From assembly GCF_040782645.1 (NCBI RefSeq), contig NZ_CP160403.1, positions 5,615,001 to 5,679,000 of the forward strand: a stretch of 64,000 nucleotides of DNA. Direction: 5' to 3'. A program made the position numbers and the translations under genes. Shown in pieces: positions 23,815 through 32,155 of the stretch (position 1 is the first letter of the stretch; each line of letters starts with the position of its first letter). Under the pieces are notes generated by a model. It was not told the DNA's origin and did not search any database. It was given only the letters and a program-made list of their open reading frames with translations. This stretch comes from Streptomyces sp. HUAS ZL42 (GTDB lineage: Bacteria > Actinomycetota > Actinomycetes > Streptomycetales > Streptomycetaceae).

Positions 23815-24606
23815 GTGAGGCACGTGTGGCACAGCGGTGGAATCCGGCACGGCGTCATGGCTTTCGTTGCGCTGCTCGGCACCGGGATCCTGCTCACCGG
23901 CTGCGAAGGCGTCGGCCTTCCCGAGGACGACGCCGGCTCCGGCTCCGCCGTCCCGACCGCGGCGGGCGGCCGCGCCGCGAGCCCGCTGGACAACCCCGAC
24001 GGCACGAAGCCGGGGCTGGCGGCGATCACCTCCGCCTCGGACGAGGCCAGGGCCCGGAAGCTGATCGAGAAGGTGGCCACGAAGGGACGCGGTCCCAAGA
24101 CGGGCTACGACCGGGACGAGTTCGGCTACGCCTGGATGGACTCGGCGCCGGGAAACATCCCCTTTGCCCGCAATGGCTGCGACTCGCGGAACGATCTCCT
24201 GAAACGCGACGGGGAGGACGTGCGCTTCCGGTCCGGCTCGGACTGTGTCGTCATCTCCATGACGCTGCACGACCCGTACACCGGCAAGACGATCGACTGG
24301 ACCAAGTCCCGCGCCACGAAGGTCCAGATCGACCATGTCATGCCGCTCTCCTACGACTGGCAGATGGGGGCCTCGCGCTGGACGAAGGCCAAACGCGAGG
24401 ACATAGCAAACGACCCGCTCAACCTGATGCCCGTGGACGGTCCGACCAACGGAGCCAAGGGCGACTCCGGCCCCGCGGCCTGGCTGCCCCCCAACAAGCA
24501 GATCCGCTGCTCCTATTCGGTGCGTTTCGCGCAGGTGTCGCTGAAGTACGACCTTCCCGTCACGCCTGCCGACAAGGCGATGATGCTGCAGCAGTGCGGC
24601 GCATGA
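23815..24606 (+). CDS. HNH-family (DUF1524/GmrSD-like) nuclease, predicted lipoprotein
   Basis: This is a predicted extracytoplasmic nuclease of 263 residues. The N-terminus has a short basic part, a hydrophobic helix (VMAFVALLGTGILLTGC) and a lipobox LTGC at about residue 25, so it is probably anchored outside the membrane. The C-terminal half carries the HNH features of the DUF1524 group: VQIDHVMPLSYDWQMGA (D-H pair), then NDPLNLMPVDGPTNGAKGD and AWLPPNKQIRCSYSVRF; H, N and N/K positions are present. The GTG at 23815 follows GGGAGGG by 7 bases. The open frame runs upstream to 21487 inside mfd, but that part is a shadow. It sits alone between mfd and a convergent lipoprotein gene. Likely roles are nucleic-acid scavenging or competition; none is demonstrated. 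Confidence 0.88.
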   Translation: MRHVWHSGGIRHGVMAFVALLGTGILLTGCEGVGLPEDDAGSGSAVPTAAGGRAASPLDNPDGTKPGLAAITSASDEARARKLIEKVATKGRGPKTGYDRDEFGYAWMDSAPGNIPFARNGCDSRNDLLKRDGEDVRFRSGSDCVVISMTLHDPYTGKTIDWTKSRATKVQIDHVMPLSYDWQMGASRWTKAKREDIANDPLNLMPVDGPTNGAKGDSGPAAWLPPNKQIRCSYSVRFAQVSLKYDLPVTPADKAMMLQQCGA

Positions 24607-24704
24607 GCCCGAGCATCAAGGTGGCGAGTCCCGCGCGTACGACCCGTGGCCGCGCGTCCGACGTGTGGGTGCGGCACGCCCTTTGAACGGCGCCTGCGGG
24701 TTCG

Positions 24705-25529
24705 TCAGCCGGACAGCGCGTCCAGGTCCACGATCTCGCCGGTGGGCTTCTGCGCCGGGACCGGCTCGTCGTAGTCGCTGAACGTGAGCGTGCCCGCGTC
24801 GTCGGCGGCGGTGCTGTCCAGCCGCAGCAGATACGGCTCGCCCTCGGTGGCGACGTACAGGGTGTAACGGTCCTTGCCCTCCCGGGCGTTCAGCACGAGC
24901 GCCGGCGTGCCGTCGACCGTGGTCGTCCGGCCCCGGGACACCGTGGCGGCCTCGGTGCTGTCGTCGGTCGCGTCGGAGCCCACGCCCTCCGGGCCCTCGA
25001 GCACCGTGTCCAGGTCGCAGAAGCTCGCGATGTCCTTCGCGTCCTCGCCCTTCGCGGACATCTTGGCCCACTTCCCCGCGAGCATGGCCACGACCGCGTC
25101 GGTGTCCGCCTTGGACTCGCCCTTGCTCTGGGCGCGCAGGAACGCCTCGTCGTACTTCATGTACACGGTGTCGCCGGTCTTGATCAGGTCGGCCTTGCCC
25201 TGGCCGCCCATGCTCATCGTGCCGGCGCACTCTCCCTGCTTGTTCAGGGCCATGTCGAGGCTGATCGTTCCGCTGCTCTCGTCGTCCGGGACCTCGCCCT
25301 TCATGCGCAGCGACGTCGCCCCCGTGGTGGCGGACATGGCCCGGTCGGCGATCTCGTCGGCGGTCAGCCCGGCGAACGGTTCCTTGGGCTTGGCGGCCTG
25401 ACTGGACTGACTCGGTCGGCCGGAGTCGCCCGGCTGGGCGTCCGCCTTGCCCTGATCGCTCTGACAGGCGGTGAGTCCCGTGGCGGCCGCGGCGGCGAGG
25501 CAGAGGGCGGCGATGGCGGTACGACGCAT
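24705..25529 (-). CDS. LppX/LprG-like predicted lipoprotein
   Basis: This is a 274-residue secreted lipoprotein. Residues 1-25 (RRTAIAALCLAAAAATGLTAC) are a lipoprotein signal peptide with lipobox LTAC. After a Ser/Gln/Lys-rich linker, the region from about residue 55 (LTADEIADRAMSATTGATSLRMKGEV) to the end has the alternating beta-strand pattern of LppX/LprAFG-like or LolA-like folds, which carry lipids between membrane and surface. Segments supporting this are TGDTVYMKYDEAFLRAQ, TPALVLNAREGKDRYTLYVATEGEPYLLRLD and a closing TLTFSDYDEPVPAQKPTGEIVDL. The ATG at 25529 follows AAGGA by 6 bases. It converges with the HNH lipoprotein gene and diverges from the methylase-like gene, sharing a ~200-base promoter region with it. 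Lipid carriage is inference from fold. Confidence 0.88.
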   Translation of the reverse strand: MRRTAIAALCLAAAAATGLTACQSDQGKADAQPGDSGRPSQSSQAAKPKEPFAGLTADEIADRAMSATTGATSLRMKGEVPDDESSGTISLDMALNKQGECAGTMSMGGQGKADLIKTGDTVYMKYDEAFLRAQSKGESKADTDAVVAMLAGKWAKMSAKGEDAKDIASFCDLDTVLEGPEGVGSDATDDSTEAATVSRGRTTTVDGTPALVLNAREGKDRYTLYVATEGEPYLLRLDSTAADDAGTLTFSDYDEPVPAQKPTGEIVDLDALSG

Positions 25530-25595
25530 GGCAGGTCCTTGGTCGAGGTGGGTGGTGAGGTGAGGTGTGTGCGCTGGGTCAATGAGAGCAGAAGC

Positions 25596-25648
25596 TGTGA
25601 ACCGAGTCAACACGATTCACAGGGAGTGCCATGTACACGATTGTGAAT
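25596..25648. promoter_or_regulatory. TGTGAA half-sites (26-bp inverted repeat plus a third site) upstream of the methylase-like gene
   Basis: TGTGAA (25596-25601) and TTCACA (25616-25621) are perfect inverted half-sites with a 14-base centre that is itself partly symmetric. A third half-site, TTGTGAAT, is at 25641-25648. The core GTGAAC recurs as an 18-bp-spaced array inside the downstream gene. It is a probable operator for the divergent pair; the protein that binds is unknown, though the HTH protein encoded here is a natural candidate. Confidence 0.5.
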
Positions 25649-25731
25649 GGGTAGATCTTGCGTGCATCGGTATGCTCGGCGCCACACCGGTGAGCTGGAC
25701 CGCCACACCGGCGACGAGGGGAGCTGGGCGG

Positions 25732-27942
25732 GTGCAGGACAACGCGACAGAAGTGACCGCCGCCGGAATCGCGCGGCTCGCCGGCGTCGGCCGGGCCGCC
25801 GTGAGCAACTGGCGACGCCGTCACGCCGACTTCCCCAAGCCGGTCGGCGGCACCGAGACCAGCCCCTCCTTCGCGCTCGCCGAAGTCGAGGCCTGGCTGC
25901 GCCGCCAGGGCAAACTCGCCGAAGTCCCGCTGCGTGAACGCGTCTGGCAGCAACTCGCCGGCCACCCCGACGGGCCGGTCACCGCCCTGACGCACGCCGG
26001 TTGTGCACTGCTGCTCATCCATGACCGCTCCACGGTCTGGCTGGACGTGAGCGCGGGCTCCGACGAGCGGCTCGCCGCGATGCTGCCGGGGGCGCTGGAG
26101 CAGGTGATCGCGCCGCGTTTCGGTGTTCACAAGCGGTCTGGTGTGAACGGGGCGAAGGGTGTGAACGCCCCACGCCCTGTGAACACCTCGCGCGCCGCGA
26201 ACACGCCTCAGGCTGTGAATTCGCCCTCCGCCGTGAACGCGCGCTCCGCCGCGAACACGACTACATCCGTGAACACGACTACATCCGTGAACAAGGCCAC
26301 CCCCGTGAACAGCACCCCGGCCGTTCACATCCCCACCGGCCCCGAACTCCTCCCCTCCGTCCCCCTCCTGCGCGGCACCGCGGAGTTGGCCGCGGAGCTC
26401 GGCGCCCGCCAGACCTTCGAGTTCCTGATCGGCCGGCATCTCGACGCCAACCCGCGCCAGTACACGCTCACCCCCGCCGAGCTCGCCCGCCTCATGGCCG
26501 ACCTCGCCGGACCCGCCCGCAGCGTCCTCGACCCGGCCTGCGGCACCGGCGCCCTGCTGCGCGCCGTCGCCTCCCGCCCCGACCAGGAGCTGTACGCCCA
26601 GGACAGCGCCCCCGACCTCGCCGCGCTCACCGCGCTGCGGCTCGCCCTGCACTCCTCGGCCGCCGTGCGCGGCGCCGCCGGTGACACCCTCCGCGCCGAC
26701 GCGTACCCGGAGCTGCGCGCCGACGCCGTCCTGTGCCATCCGCCGTTCAACGAGCGCAACTGGGGCCACGACGAACTCGCCTACGACGCCCGCTGGGAGT
26801 ACGGCTTCCCGGCGCGCACCGAGTCCGAGCTGGCCTGGGTGCAGCACGCGCTCGCGCGCCTGAAGGACGGCGGCACCGCCGTCCTGCTGATGCCGCCCGC
26901 CTCCGCCTCCCGCCGCTCGGGTCGCCGCATCCGCGCCGACCTGCTGCGCCGCGGCGCGCTGCGCGCCGTCGTCGCCCTGCCGGTCGGGGCGGCACCGCCG
27001 TACAACATCCCCCTGCATCTGTGGGTGCTGCGCCGCCCCGACCGGGCGCCCGCGCAGCCGGAGGTGCTGCTCGCCGACACGGGGCAGTTCGCCACCGAGG
27101 GGCGCGGGGGACCCGACTGGCGGGCCGTGCGGGACGCCGTGCTGGACGCCTGGCGCGCCTTCGACCGGCACGGGACCTGCGAGGAACAGCCGGGCCTGGC
27201 CCGTTGCGTGCCCGTCATCGAACTCCTCGACGACGACGTGGACCTCGCCCCGGCCCGCCACCTCCCACCCCCGGCGGCGGCCGACGGCGCCGGGGCGCTC
27301 ACGGCCGTACGCGAGCGACTCGGCGAGACCCTGCGCCTGACCGCCGACCTCACCCCGACGCCCGCCGACGCCGGGCAGCCCGCGCGCTGGCCGCTCACCA
27401 CCATCGGTGAACTCGCCCGCGGGGGCGCGCTGGTGATGCGCACGGGCGGGATCGGCGGCCACGCGCGCGTGTCCGTCCTCACCGACCACGACGTCCTCGC
27501 CGGAGCAACTCCCTCCGGGACGTTGCCCGAGAGCGATGAGGAGGCCGTGCTCACCGAGCCGGGCGACGTCGTCGTGCCGGTGCTCGGCGGTGGCGCGGTG
27601 GCGCGTGTGATCGACGCCGCGACGGAGGGCGCCGCCCTGGGGCGCAACCTCGTGCTCCTGCGCCCCGATCCCGCGGCGCTCGACCCGTGGTTCCTCGCCG
27701 GGTTCCTGCGCGGCACCGCCAACAACCGCCAGGCCAGCAGCTACGCGTCCACCGCAACCCGTCTCGATGTGCGGCGTCTGCAGCTGCCCCGGCTTCCGCT
27801 GGACGAACAACGGCGCTACGGCGCGCGTTTCCGCGCGCTCGACGAGTTCGAGCGGGCGCTCCGTCACGCCGGCCGGCTGGGGGAACAGCTCGTGCGCGGG
27901 ATGTACGACGGCCTGACGGACGGGACGGTCACGCCCGACTGA
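25732..27942 (+). CDS. HTH – N6-methylase-like (HsdM) – HsdS-like fusion with hexapeptide repeat linker; possibly catalytically altered
   Basis: This 736-residue protein starts with an HTH (TAAGIARLAGVGRAAVSNWRRRHADFPKPVG ... ALAEVEAWLRRQGK, about 6-65). A linker of twelve hexapeptides of the form VN-x4 spans residues 132-203. The HsdM-like methylase core has TFEFLIGRHLD, ARSVLDPACGTGALLRAV (SAM motif I, D267-P-A-C-G-T-G), and, where motif IV N/D-PP-F/Y is expected, AVLCHPPFNERNWG: H336 replaces Asn/Asp. The C-terminal ~180 residues (WPLTTIGELARGGALVMR ... NNRQASSYASTATRLDVRRLQLPRLPLDEQRRYGARF) look like an HsdS target-recognition half. No restriction gene is nearby. The GTG at 25732 follows GAGGGGAG. 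With an altered motif IV it may act as a DNA-binding regulator rather than a methylase; this is inference. Confidence 0.88.
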   Translation: MQDNATEVTAAGIARLAGVGRAAVSNWRRRHADFPKPVGGTETSPSFALAEVEAWLRRQGKLAEVPLRERVWQQLAGHPDGPVTALTHAGCALLLIHDRSTVWLDVSAGSDERLAAMLPGALEQVIAPRFGVHKRSGVNGAKGVNAPRPVNTSRAANTPQAVNSPSAVNARSAANTTTSVNTTTSVNKATPVNSTPAVHIPTGPELLPSVPLLRGTAELAAELGARQTFEFLIGRHLDANPRQYTLTPAELARLMADLAGPARSVLDPACGTGALLRAVASRPDQELYAQDSAPDLAALTALRLALHSSAAVRGAAGDTLRADAYPELRADAVLCHPPFNERNWGHDELAYDARWEYGFPARTESELAWVQHALARLKDGGTAVLLMPPASASRRSGRRIRADLLRRGALRAVVALPVGAAPPYNIPLHLWVLRRPDRAPAQPEVLLADTGQFATEGRGGPDWRAVRDAVLDAWRAFDRHGTCEEQPGLARCVPVIELLDDDVDLAPARHLPPPAAADGAGALTAVRERLGETLRLTADLTPTPADAGQPARWPLTTIGELARGGALVMRTGGIGGHARVSVLTDHDVLAGATPSGTLPESDEEAVLTEPGDVVVPVLGGGAVARVIDAATEGAALGRNLVLLRPDPAALDPWFLAGFLRGTANNRQASSYASTATRLDVRRLQLPRLPLDEQRRYGARFRALDEFERALRHAGRLGEQLVRGMYDGLTDGTVTPD
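26125..26340 (+). repeat. Twelve 18-bp coding repeats with GTGAAC core inside the methylase-like gene
   Basis: There are exactly twelve in-frame 18-bp units. Units 2, 3, 4, 7, 9, 10 and 11 start GTGAAC, unit 6 GTGAAT, units 5 and 8 GCGAAC. Units 1 and 12 start GTTCAC, the reverse complement. Only the first six bases of each unit are conserved; the other twelve vary widely in sequence. The core equals the half-sites in the gene's promoter region (25596-25648). Confidence 0.9.
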
Positions 27943-28119
27943 GCCGGAATCACGGCCTCCGCCCGCTCCGCCCGCGACCTGCGGCGTCGTACGAAGAGAT
28001 CGGTGCGACAACGGTTCGGTACATCGGGGGGCCAGTTGTCCGTGGAGGCCTATACGCTCGAACTCCGTCACTCTTACGTCCAGTCCGTCCCCATCGGCTT
28101 CACCGGTCCAGGAGCAGTC

Positions 28120-28764
28120 ATGTACGGCCACGGCGCGGCGCCGCCCCCTCGCAGCGCGGCAACCGTCATCTCATTGCGGGTGCTGCTCGCCGCCGCCGGC
28201 ATCCTCTCGTGCGGCATGCTCGCCTGCGTTCCGCTGTTCCGGGTCGCCGTCCTGCGCGGACGAGGGATCGACTGGGTGCTGGCGTGGGCGAGCCTGCCGC
28301 TGTCCATCGCCTGCTTCGCGGTGGTCGGCTCGCTGCCGGAGAGCGACCCCAGGACCGACGTCGCCATGTCCCTGGTCCTGCTGCTCGGGTTGTTCAGCGG
28401 CATCCACTTCCTGGTCACGGACATCCGGTACTACCAGCAGCGGCGGTTCGCGGGCTACGCGCCGCCCAACGCCACGACCGTGGGGTCCCAGGCGCCGTAC
28501 GGCTACCCCCAGCCCGCGTCGCCGTACCCGGCCGCACCCGTGCCGCAGCCTCCCGCGCACCACACGCCGATATCCCAGGCTCCTACGGCCGCCTCGTCCT
28601 CCCTGCCGCACGACGCCGCGCCGCCCGGGCCGGTACCGCCGCCCCCGCCGCAGCGTCCCGCGCCCGCCCGCATCGACCAGGTGCGTGCCGAGCTGGACGA
28701 GCTCAGTGACTACCTGCGCCAGCACGACGGAAAGCAGGACGGCGACCGCGAGGGCGGAAGGTGA
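28120..28764 (+). CDS. Membrane protein with Pro-rich tail, coupled to a Ser/Thr kinase
   Basis: This is a 214-residue protein of no recognised family. The N-terminal part has three hydrophobic helices: VISLRVLLAAAGILSCGMLACVPLF, WVLAWASLPLSIACFAVVG and VAMSLVLLLGLFSGIHFLVTD. A cytosolic tail rich in Pro, Tyr and Ala (YAPPNATTVGSQAPYGYPQPA ...) ends in a short acidic/basic helix (RIDQVRAELDELSDYLRQHDGK). The ATG at 28120 follows AGGAG by 6 bases; a longer frame back to 28003 has no ribosome site. A TACGCT -10-like box lies at 28053. The stop overlaps the kinase GTG by GTGA, so the two proteins are made together, and this one may be a membrane anchor or substrate of that kinase. That link is inferred only from coupling. 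Confidence 0.82.
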   Translation: MYGHGAAPPPRSAATVISLRVLLAAAGILSCGMLACVPLFRVAVLRGRGIDWVLAWASLPLSIACFAVVGSLPESDPRTDVAMSLVLLLGLFSGIHFLVTDIRYYQQRRFAGYAPPNATTVGSQAPYGYPQPASPYPAAPVPQPPAHHTPISQAPTAASSSLPHDAAPPGPVPPPPPQRPAPARIDQVRAELDELSDYLRQHDGKQDGDREGGR

Positions 28765-30287
28765 CCGGGGCGACAGGACGCGTCGTCGCCGACCGCTACG
28801 AACTGGCCACGCTCATCGGGCAGGGCGGCATGGGCCAGGTCTGGACGGCCTACGACCGCCGCCTCGACCGGCGCGTGGCCGTGAAACTGCTGCGCCCCGA
28901 CAAGGTCGCCGGAGCGGAGGCCGACGAGCTGCGCCGCCGCTTCATGCGCGAGTGCCGGGTGACCGCGCAGGTCGACCACCCGGGGCTGGTCACCGTGCAC
29001 GACGCGGGCAGTGAGGGCGAGGAGCTGTTCCTCGTCATGCAGTACGTCGACGGCGCCGACCTCTCCGACCACCTCGCCGAGCACGACCCGTACCCCTGGC
29101 AGTGGGCGGTGGCGGTCGCCGCGCAACTGTGCGCCGTGCTCAGCGCCGTGCACGCCGTGCCGATCGTCCACCGCGACCTCAAACCGCGCAACGTGATGGT
29201 GAAGCAGGACGGCACGGTCACCGTCCTCGACCTCGGCGTCGCCTCCGTCATGGACGCCGACACCACCCGCCTCACCCACACCGGCACACCCATCGGCTCG
29301 CCCGCCTACATGGCGCCCGAGCAGGCGATGGGCGGCGCGGTCGGCCCGTACACCGACCTGTACGCACTCGGCGTACTCCTGCACGAACTCCTCAGCGGCG
29401 ACGTGCCGTTCGCGGGCTCGACGGCGCTCGGCGTGCTGCACCGGCATCTGTACGAGCCGCCGCTGCCCGTGCGCCGTATCCGCCCGGAGGTGCCCGAGGT
29501 GCTCGAGACGCTCGTCCTGCGCCTGCTCGCCAAGGACCCGCAGCACCGGCCCGCCTCCGCACAGGAGGTGTACGAGGACCTGGCGCGGCTCCTGCCCGCG
29601 CGCGGGACGCCCACCGGGTCGCCCCTCGACCCCACGCGCCCCTTCCTGCGCCCGCACGCGCCCTGGCCGGACCGTGCCCGTACGCCCGCGCCCCAGCCCG
29701 CCCCGGTCGCGTCCGTCGCCGAGAAGCCGGACGTGGCCCGCGCCGTCGACGAGGTCAAGCGCCTCCTCGGCGAGGGCCGCATCACCCAGGCCGTCGACAT
29801 CCTCGGCGCGATCCTGCCCGCCGCCGCCGAACAGCACGGCGAACACTCCCCGGTGGTCCGCACGCTGCGCAAGCAGTACGCGGCCACACTCATGGACGAC
29901 GGCCAGTACCGGCGCGCGCTGCCCGAACTGCGCCGCCTCGCCGACGAACGCGCCGCCGAGGCGGGCCAGGCCGACCCCCAGTCCCTGCGCTTCCGCTACG
30001 ACGCCGCCCAGTGCCTGGAGCAACTCGGCGAACCGGCGGCGGCGCTCGCCGAGTACCGCGCGCTGCTGCCGTACTACGAGAACCAGTACGTCGCCGGCGA
30101 CCCCGAACTCGCCCACGACGTCCGCCGTCGCATCGGTCATCTGCTGCTGGCCCTCGGCGACCGCGCCGCCGCCCACGACACGCTCGTCCGGCTGCTGCAC
30201 GACGTGGAGCGGCTGCAGGGCCCCGGCCACCCGCTCGCCGCGGACGTCCGCAGAACCCTGCAGTGGCTGGGGCAGGTGCGCGGCTGA
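28761..30287 (+). CDS. Ser/Thr protein kinase (PknB-like) with C-terminal TPR-like region, no membrane helix
   Basis: This 508-residue Hanks-type kinase has a nucleotide loop GQGGMGQVW (about 18-26), catalytic Lys42 in RVAVKLL, IVHRDLKPRNVMV with Asp139, DLG (Asp157, in place of DFG) and YMAPEQAMGG. The kinase domain ends near residue 275. A Pro-rich linker follows. From about 325 there is a helical TPR-like region (VDEVKRLLGEGRITQAVDILGAILPAAAEQHGEHSPVVRTL ... LRFRYDAAQCLEQLGEPAAALAEYRALLPYYENQYVAGD). There is no transmembrane helix or PASTA repeat, so it is cytosolic and may depend on the coupled membrane protein for location. The GTG start overlaps the upstream stop by GTGA. Substrates are unknown. 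Confidence 0.93.
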   Translation: MTGATGRVVADRYELATLIGQGGMGQVWTAYDRRLDRRVAVKLLRPDKVAGAEADELRRRFMRECRVTAQVDHPGLVTVHDAGSEGEELFLVMQYVDGADLSDHLAEHDPYPWQWAVAVAAQLCAVLSAVHAVPIVHRDLKPRNVMVKQDGTVTVLDLGVASVMDADTTRLTHTGTPIGSPAYMAPEQAMGGAVGPYTDLYALGVLLHELLSGDVPFAGSTALGVLHRHLYEPPLPVRRIRPEVPEVLETLVLRLLAKDPQHRPASAQEVYEDLARLLPARGTPTGSPLDPTRPFLRPHAPWPDRARTPAPQPAPVASVAEKPDVARAVDEVKRLLGEGRITQAVDILGAILPAAAEQHGEHSPVVRTLRKQYAATLMDDGQYRRALPELRRLADERAAEAGQADPQSLRFRYDAAQCLEQLGEPAAALAEYRALLPYYENQYVAGDPELAHDVRRRIGHLLLALGDRAAAHDTLVRLLHDVERLQGPGHPLAADVRRTLQWLGQVRG

Positions 30288-30423
30288 TTTTGCGGTGCCC
30301 AGAGAGAAACTTGTGATCATCTGGGGACGGAGTTTCCCGAATCCGGGTGGCCGCGGGATAGCTTGCGATCAGTTTGTGCGCGCCGTGCGCGCCCGTCATC
30401 GCACACCCGGGGTGGGATCAGGC

Positions 30424-31251
30424 ATGTCAGGTCATCGGCAGTCGAAGAAGCGCAGATACCTCACCTGGGCGGTCGCCGGCGTCGCGGTCGCCGCCGGGGC
30501 GGGCATCGCCGCACAGACGTCGATGGCGGCGACCACCTGGCCCGCGCAGAAGACCTACACCGGCCGCGCCTTCGACACCTGCGCCGCCCCCTCCCTGTCC
30601 GCGATGAAGGCCTGGCACACCGGCTTCTACGGCGCCGCCGCCGTCTACATCGGCGGCAAGAACCGCGGCTGCGCCCAGCCCAACCTCACCGCGTCCTGGG
30701 TGAAGTCCGTCAGCACGGTCGGCTGGAAGCTCATCCCGATCTACGTCGGTGCCCAGCCGCCCTGCCAGACCGGATCCAGCCCCGAGAAGATCACCGCCAC
30801 CACGGCCGCCTCCCTCGGTGCGAGCGACGCCGCCGACGCGGTGGCCAAGGCCTCCGCCCTCGGGATGAAGGCCGGCAGCCCCGTCTTCCTCGACATGGAG
30901 CCGTACGACATCACGAACAAGGCGTGCAACACGGCCGTCCTGACGTACGTCCGCGCGTTCGACAAGGCGCTGCGCGCCAAGACGTACCGCAGCGGCTACT
31001 ACGGCTTCACCAGCTCCAGCGCGAAGGCGATCGCCACCGCCACCGACAAGACCGACCTTCCGGGCAACCTGTGGTACGCGCTGTGGGACAAGCAGAACAC
31101 CACGACCGCGGACTGGCCGTTCGGGTCGACCCAGTTCACGAACCACAGCCGGGGCCACCAGTACATGGTCAACAGCAAGGAGACCCGCAACGGCTACACG
31201 ATCACCGTGGACCGGGACGCGTGGGACGGCCCGGTGGCGATCACCGGCTGA
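30424..31251 (+). CDS. Secreted DUF1906 (glycoside-hydrolase-like) protein
   Basis: This 275-residue secreted protein has a Sec signal peptide (RRYLTWAVAGVAVAAGAGIAAQTSMA, cleavage near residue 36) that starts with basic residues. The mature part is a DUF1906/Rv2525c-like TIM-barrel of the GH25-like group. Segments supporting this are GRAFDTCAAPSLSAMKAW, AAAVYIGGKNRGCAQPNLTASWV, WKLIPIYVGAQPPC, AGSPVFLDMEPYD (acidic residues at the end of a strand) and YRSGYYGFTSSS. Such proteins are often sent out by Sec or Tat and act on the cell wall, but catalysis is not proven. The ATG at 30424 follows GGGATCAGG. The gene stands alone 136 bases after the kinase. Cysteines in the mature part could form disulphides. 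Confidence 0.88.
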   Translation: MSGHRQSKKRRYLTWAVAGVAVAAGAGIAAQTSMAATTWPAQKTYTGRAFDTCAAPSLSAMKAWHTGFYGAAAVYIGGKNRGCAQPNLTASWVKSVSTVGWKLIPIYVGAQPPCQTGSSPEKITATTAASLGASDAADAVAKASALGMKAGSPVFLDMEPYDITNKACNTAVLTYVRAFDKALRAKTYRSGYYGFTSSSAKAIATATDKTDLPGNLWYALWDKQNTTTADWPFGSTQFTNHSRGHQYMVNSKETRNGYTITVDRDAWDGPVAITG

Positions 31252-31407
31252 CGGCGACCGGCCGCGTGGCGTGACGGCCGGGACGCGGCGGTGCCCGAAG
31301 TCCTGGTGAATCGTTGGTCGAATGGGTTGGCCAGAGCTCGGCCACTGCCTACCATCGATCACCGCAAGACTTTGTGCACCGTCGCACAATCTCCTCGGGA
31401 GGCTTCC

Positions 31408-32055
31408 TTGCACCGCCGCCGTCGCACCGCGCTCCTGCTGTCCGCCGTGATCGTCGCCGCGGGCCCCCTTCTGACCGCCTGCGGAAGCGACGCGCATCCC
31501 GGCGCGGCGGCCGTCGTCGGCGGCGAGCGGATCACCGTCTCGCAGCTGGAGAACCGGGTGAAGGAGGTGCGCGCGGCGCAGCGGGCGGCCGTACCGGACG
31601 AGACGCAGTACTCCCAGGCCATCGCCCAGACCGGCGGCCTCGCCCGTGACACGCTGCACGGCATGGTCATCGACCTGGTGCTGCAGCGGGCCGCACAGGA
31701 CGCGGGCGTCACCGTGAGCCGCAACGAGATCCAGAAGCTGCGGGACGAGCTGGAGAAGCAGACCGGCGGTCCGCAGGCGCTGGAGGCGGCCTGGCTGCAG
31801 CAGTACGGCATCCCGCCGCAGCGTCTCGACGACAACCTCCGCCTCCAGCTGGAGGCCCAGAAACTGGCCGAGAAGAACGGCATCCAGACCAACGACCAGG
31901 CCTTCCTCGACGTCCTGTCCGAGGCGTCCGAGGAACTGAACGTCGAGCTCAATCCGCGCTACGGCTCCTGGGACGTCAAGAAGGTCGCCCGCGTCAACGC
32001 CGAGACGCCGTGGGTGCGCGACGTGACGTCGTCCGGGACGCAGCAGACGACGTGA
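31408..32055 (+). CDS. SurA-N-like lipoprotein (peptidyl-prolyl isomerase/chaperone family, N-domain only)
   Basis: This 215-residue lipoprotein has signal TALLLSAVIVAAGPLLTAC with lipobox LTAC (about residue 24). The mature region (AAVVGGERITVSQLENRVKEVRAAQ ... HGMVIDLVLQRAAQDAGVTVSRNEIQKLRDELEKQ ... GIPPQRLDDNLRLQLEAQKLAEK) is a SurA N-terminal helical domain with no parvulin PPIase domain after it, so it likely acts as an extracytoplasmic folding helper. The TTG at 31408 is chosen because GGGAGG lies 6 bases before it; the frame upstream to 31291 lacks both a ribosome site and a signal peptide. mazG follows 100 bases on, the same order I recall from S. coelicolor. Client proteins are unknown. 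Confidence 0.9.
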   Translation: MHRRRRTALLLSAVIVAAGPLLTACGSDAHPGAAAVVGGERITVSQLENRVKEVRAAQRAAVPDETQYSQAIAQTGGLARDTLHGMVIDLVLQRAAQDAGVTVSRNEIQKLRDELEKQTGGPQALEAAWLQQYGIPPQRLDDNLRLQLEAQKLAEKNGIQTNDQAFLDVLSEASEELNVELNPRYGSWDVKKVARVNAETPWVRDVTSSGTQQTT

Positions 32056-32155
32056 CGGCACGGCGGGGCCGCGTAACGGTACGGCGGGGCCGCCCGGTCG
32101 CGGCGGCCTGTGGACAACTCACGGGGCTGTCGGTGGCGTGGGTTACGTTCGGGGA

